From Rubrivivax sp. (GTDB taxonomy: Bacteria > Pseudomonadota > Gammaproteobacteria > Burkholderiales > Burkholderiaceae_C): a DNA stretch of 51,938 nt. A program made the position numbers and the translations under genes. Below are positions 51,078 to 51,938 of this stretch, piece by piece. Location of the stretch: contig JADYZZ010000011.1 in assembly GCA_020852865.1 (NCBI GenBank), positions 1 to 51,938 on the forward strand, given 5' to 3'. The stretch's first letter is position 1; every line of letters starts with the position of its first letter. The notes under the pieces are model-generated. The model did not search any database. It had not been told where the DNA came from and saw only the letters and a program-made list of their open reading frames with translations.

Positions 51078-51938
51078 TCAGTGTCCCGACGCGCCGGCCG
51101 CGCCGATGCCCGTCTCCGAGCGCACCTGCTGCGCCAGGAAGCCGGCCTTGTCCTCCTGGGCGCGCGCGCTGCCGTCGAGGAGGCTGAACAGCCAGATGCC
51201 GACGAAGCCGATGGTCATCGAGAACAGCGCCGGACTCGTGTACGGGAACCAGGCCGAGCCCTTGGGATTGCCGAGCGTGGCCTCCCACACCGCCGGCGAC
51301 ACCACCGTCAGCGCGACCGAGCTCAGGAGCCCGAGGAAGCCGCCGATCACCGCGCCCCGGGTCGTGCAGCCCTTCCACAGCACGCTCATCAGCAGCACCG
51401 GGAAGTTGGCGCTGGCGGCGATGGCGAAGGCCAGGCTCACCATGAAGGCGATGTTCTGCTTCTCGAAGGCGATGCCCAGCAGCACGGCGATGATGCCCAA
51501 CGCCACCGTGGTGATGCGCGAGACGCGCAGCTCGTCGCGGCTGTCGGCCTTGCCGCCCTTGACGACGGTGGAGTACAGATCGTGCGACACCGCCGAGGCG
51601 CCCGACAGGGTGAGCCCGGCCACCACCGCGAGGATGGTGGCGAAGGCCACCGCCGAGATGAAGCCGAGGAAGACGTTGCCGCCCACTGCGTTGGCCAGGT
51701 GCACCGCGGCCATGTTGCCGCCGCCCAGCAGCCCGCCCTTGGCGTCGAGGAAGGCCGGGTTGGTCAGCACGAAGATGATCGCGCCGAAGCCGATGATGAA
51801 GGTCAGGATGTAGAAGTAGCCGATCCAGGTGGTGGCCCACAGCACCGACTTGCGCGCCTCCTTGGCGTTGGGCACGGTGAAGAAGCGCATCAGGATGTGC
51901 GGCAGCCCGGCGGTACCGAACATCAGCGCCATGCCGAA
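51078..51938 (-). CDS. actP: ActP-like sodium/acetate symporter, C-terminal part (cut by window end)
   Basis: The last 286 residues of an SSS-family transporter; the frame is open to the window edge. [20 protein letters not shown] and [20 protein letters not shown] (with the following ASAVSHDLY) are typical of the cation/acetate symporter ActP. About eight transmembrane segments are visible. It takes up acetate with sodium. Its transcript ends at the terminator at 51006-51039, so the CBS-DUF294 and kinase genes downstream are probably read from a separate promoter or from read-through. Confidence 0.88.
   Translation of the reverse strand, partial: FGMALMFGTAGLPHILMRFFTVPNAKEARKSVLWATTWIGYFYILTFIIGFGAIIFVLTNPAFLDAKGGLLGGGNMAAVHLANAVGGNVFLGFISAVAFATILAVVAGLTLSGASAVSHDLYSTVVKGGKADSRDELRVSRITTVALGIIAVLLGIAFEKQNIAFMVSLAFAIAASANFPVLLMSVLWKGCTTRGAVIGGFLGLLSSVALTVVSPAVWEATLGNPKGSAWFPYTSPALFSMTIGFVGIWLFSLLDGSARAQEDKAGFLAQQVRSETGIGAAGASGH

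Overview
The window is very GC-rich, densely coding DNA with strong third-position G/C bias and many long shadow ORFs. Protein family content (branched-chain and peptide ABC importers, a PEP-CTERM protein, CHASE2-cyclase, a TIGR02999-like ECF sigma factor, an SSS-type sensor kinase with an ActP-like symporter) fits a betaproteobacterium of the Burkholderiales, perhaps near Rubrivivax or Leptothrix. That placement is inference from family content only. No rRNA, tRNA or CRISPR array was seen.

Layout. 1-712: two transposase remnants (IS110-like C-terminus, IS256-like C-terminus). 740-6608 (minus): a Liv-type ABC importer operon in the order SBP, LivG, LivF, LivH, LivM, alpha/beta hydrolase, with ATGA overlaps, a hairpin-packed spacer after the SBP gene and a convincing sigma-54 -24/-12 element upstream. 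6864-12514 (minus): a Ser/Thr kinase with a TPR-like C-terminus, an esterase-like hydrolase, two small exported or membrane proteins, a decayed kinase fragment and an ECF sigma factor whose 3' end is duplicated. Divergent from these (12791-15163) is a secreted caspase-like protein fused to an FGE-sulfatase fold domain. 15343-26114: an XRE-cupin regulator divergent from a nine-gene catabolic operon (DauA-like FAD dehydrogenase, M81 MlrC-like peptidase, five-gene peptide ABC importer, N-acyl-D-amino-acid deacylase, RidA), with a perfect 9-bp-arm palindrome in the divergent promoter. This reads as a pathway for importing and degrading D-amino-acid-containing peptides or N-acyl-D-amino acids.

26329-29727 (minus): a PAS/sigma-54 activator and an acetyl-CoA hydrolase/GNAT fusion gene with two frame breaks. 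29926-38500 (plus): a PEP-CTERM protein, a tandem repeat, a TPR-CHAT protease gene with one frame break, a CHASE2 class III cyclase, a FecR-like exported protein, a cyclic-nucleotide-binding protein and an MBL-fold hydrolase. The last four junctions of the CHAT-to-CNB-to-MBL run are overlapping or nearly so, suggesting an envelope-sensing, cyclic-nucleotide and protease module. 38649-43812: M48 lipoprotein protease, MatB-like acyl-CoA synthetase, a small membrane protein, an SDR lacking its catalytic Tyr, and a LysE exporter.

43860-51938 (minus): an acetate-switch-like block: ActP symporter (cut by the window end, with a good intrinsic terminator), CBS-DUF294 nucleotidyltransferase-like protein, a small membrane protein preceded by a 9-bp tandem repeat, an SSS-histidine kinase, a lone receiver domain, and an unusual membrane protein that joins a degenerate histidine-kinase-like region to an intact DEDDh 3'-5' exonuclease.

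The best candidates for undescribed biology are the CHAT/CHASE2-cyclase/FecR/CNB operon, the ECF sigma/kinase/caspase-FGE island, the D-amino-acid peptide operon, and the kinase-like exonuclease translationally coupled to its response regulator.
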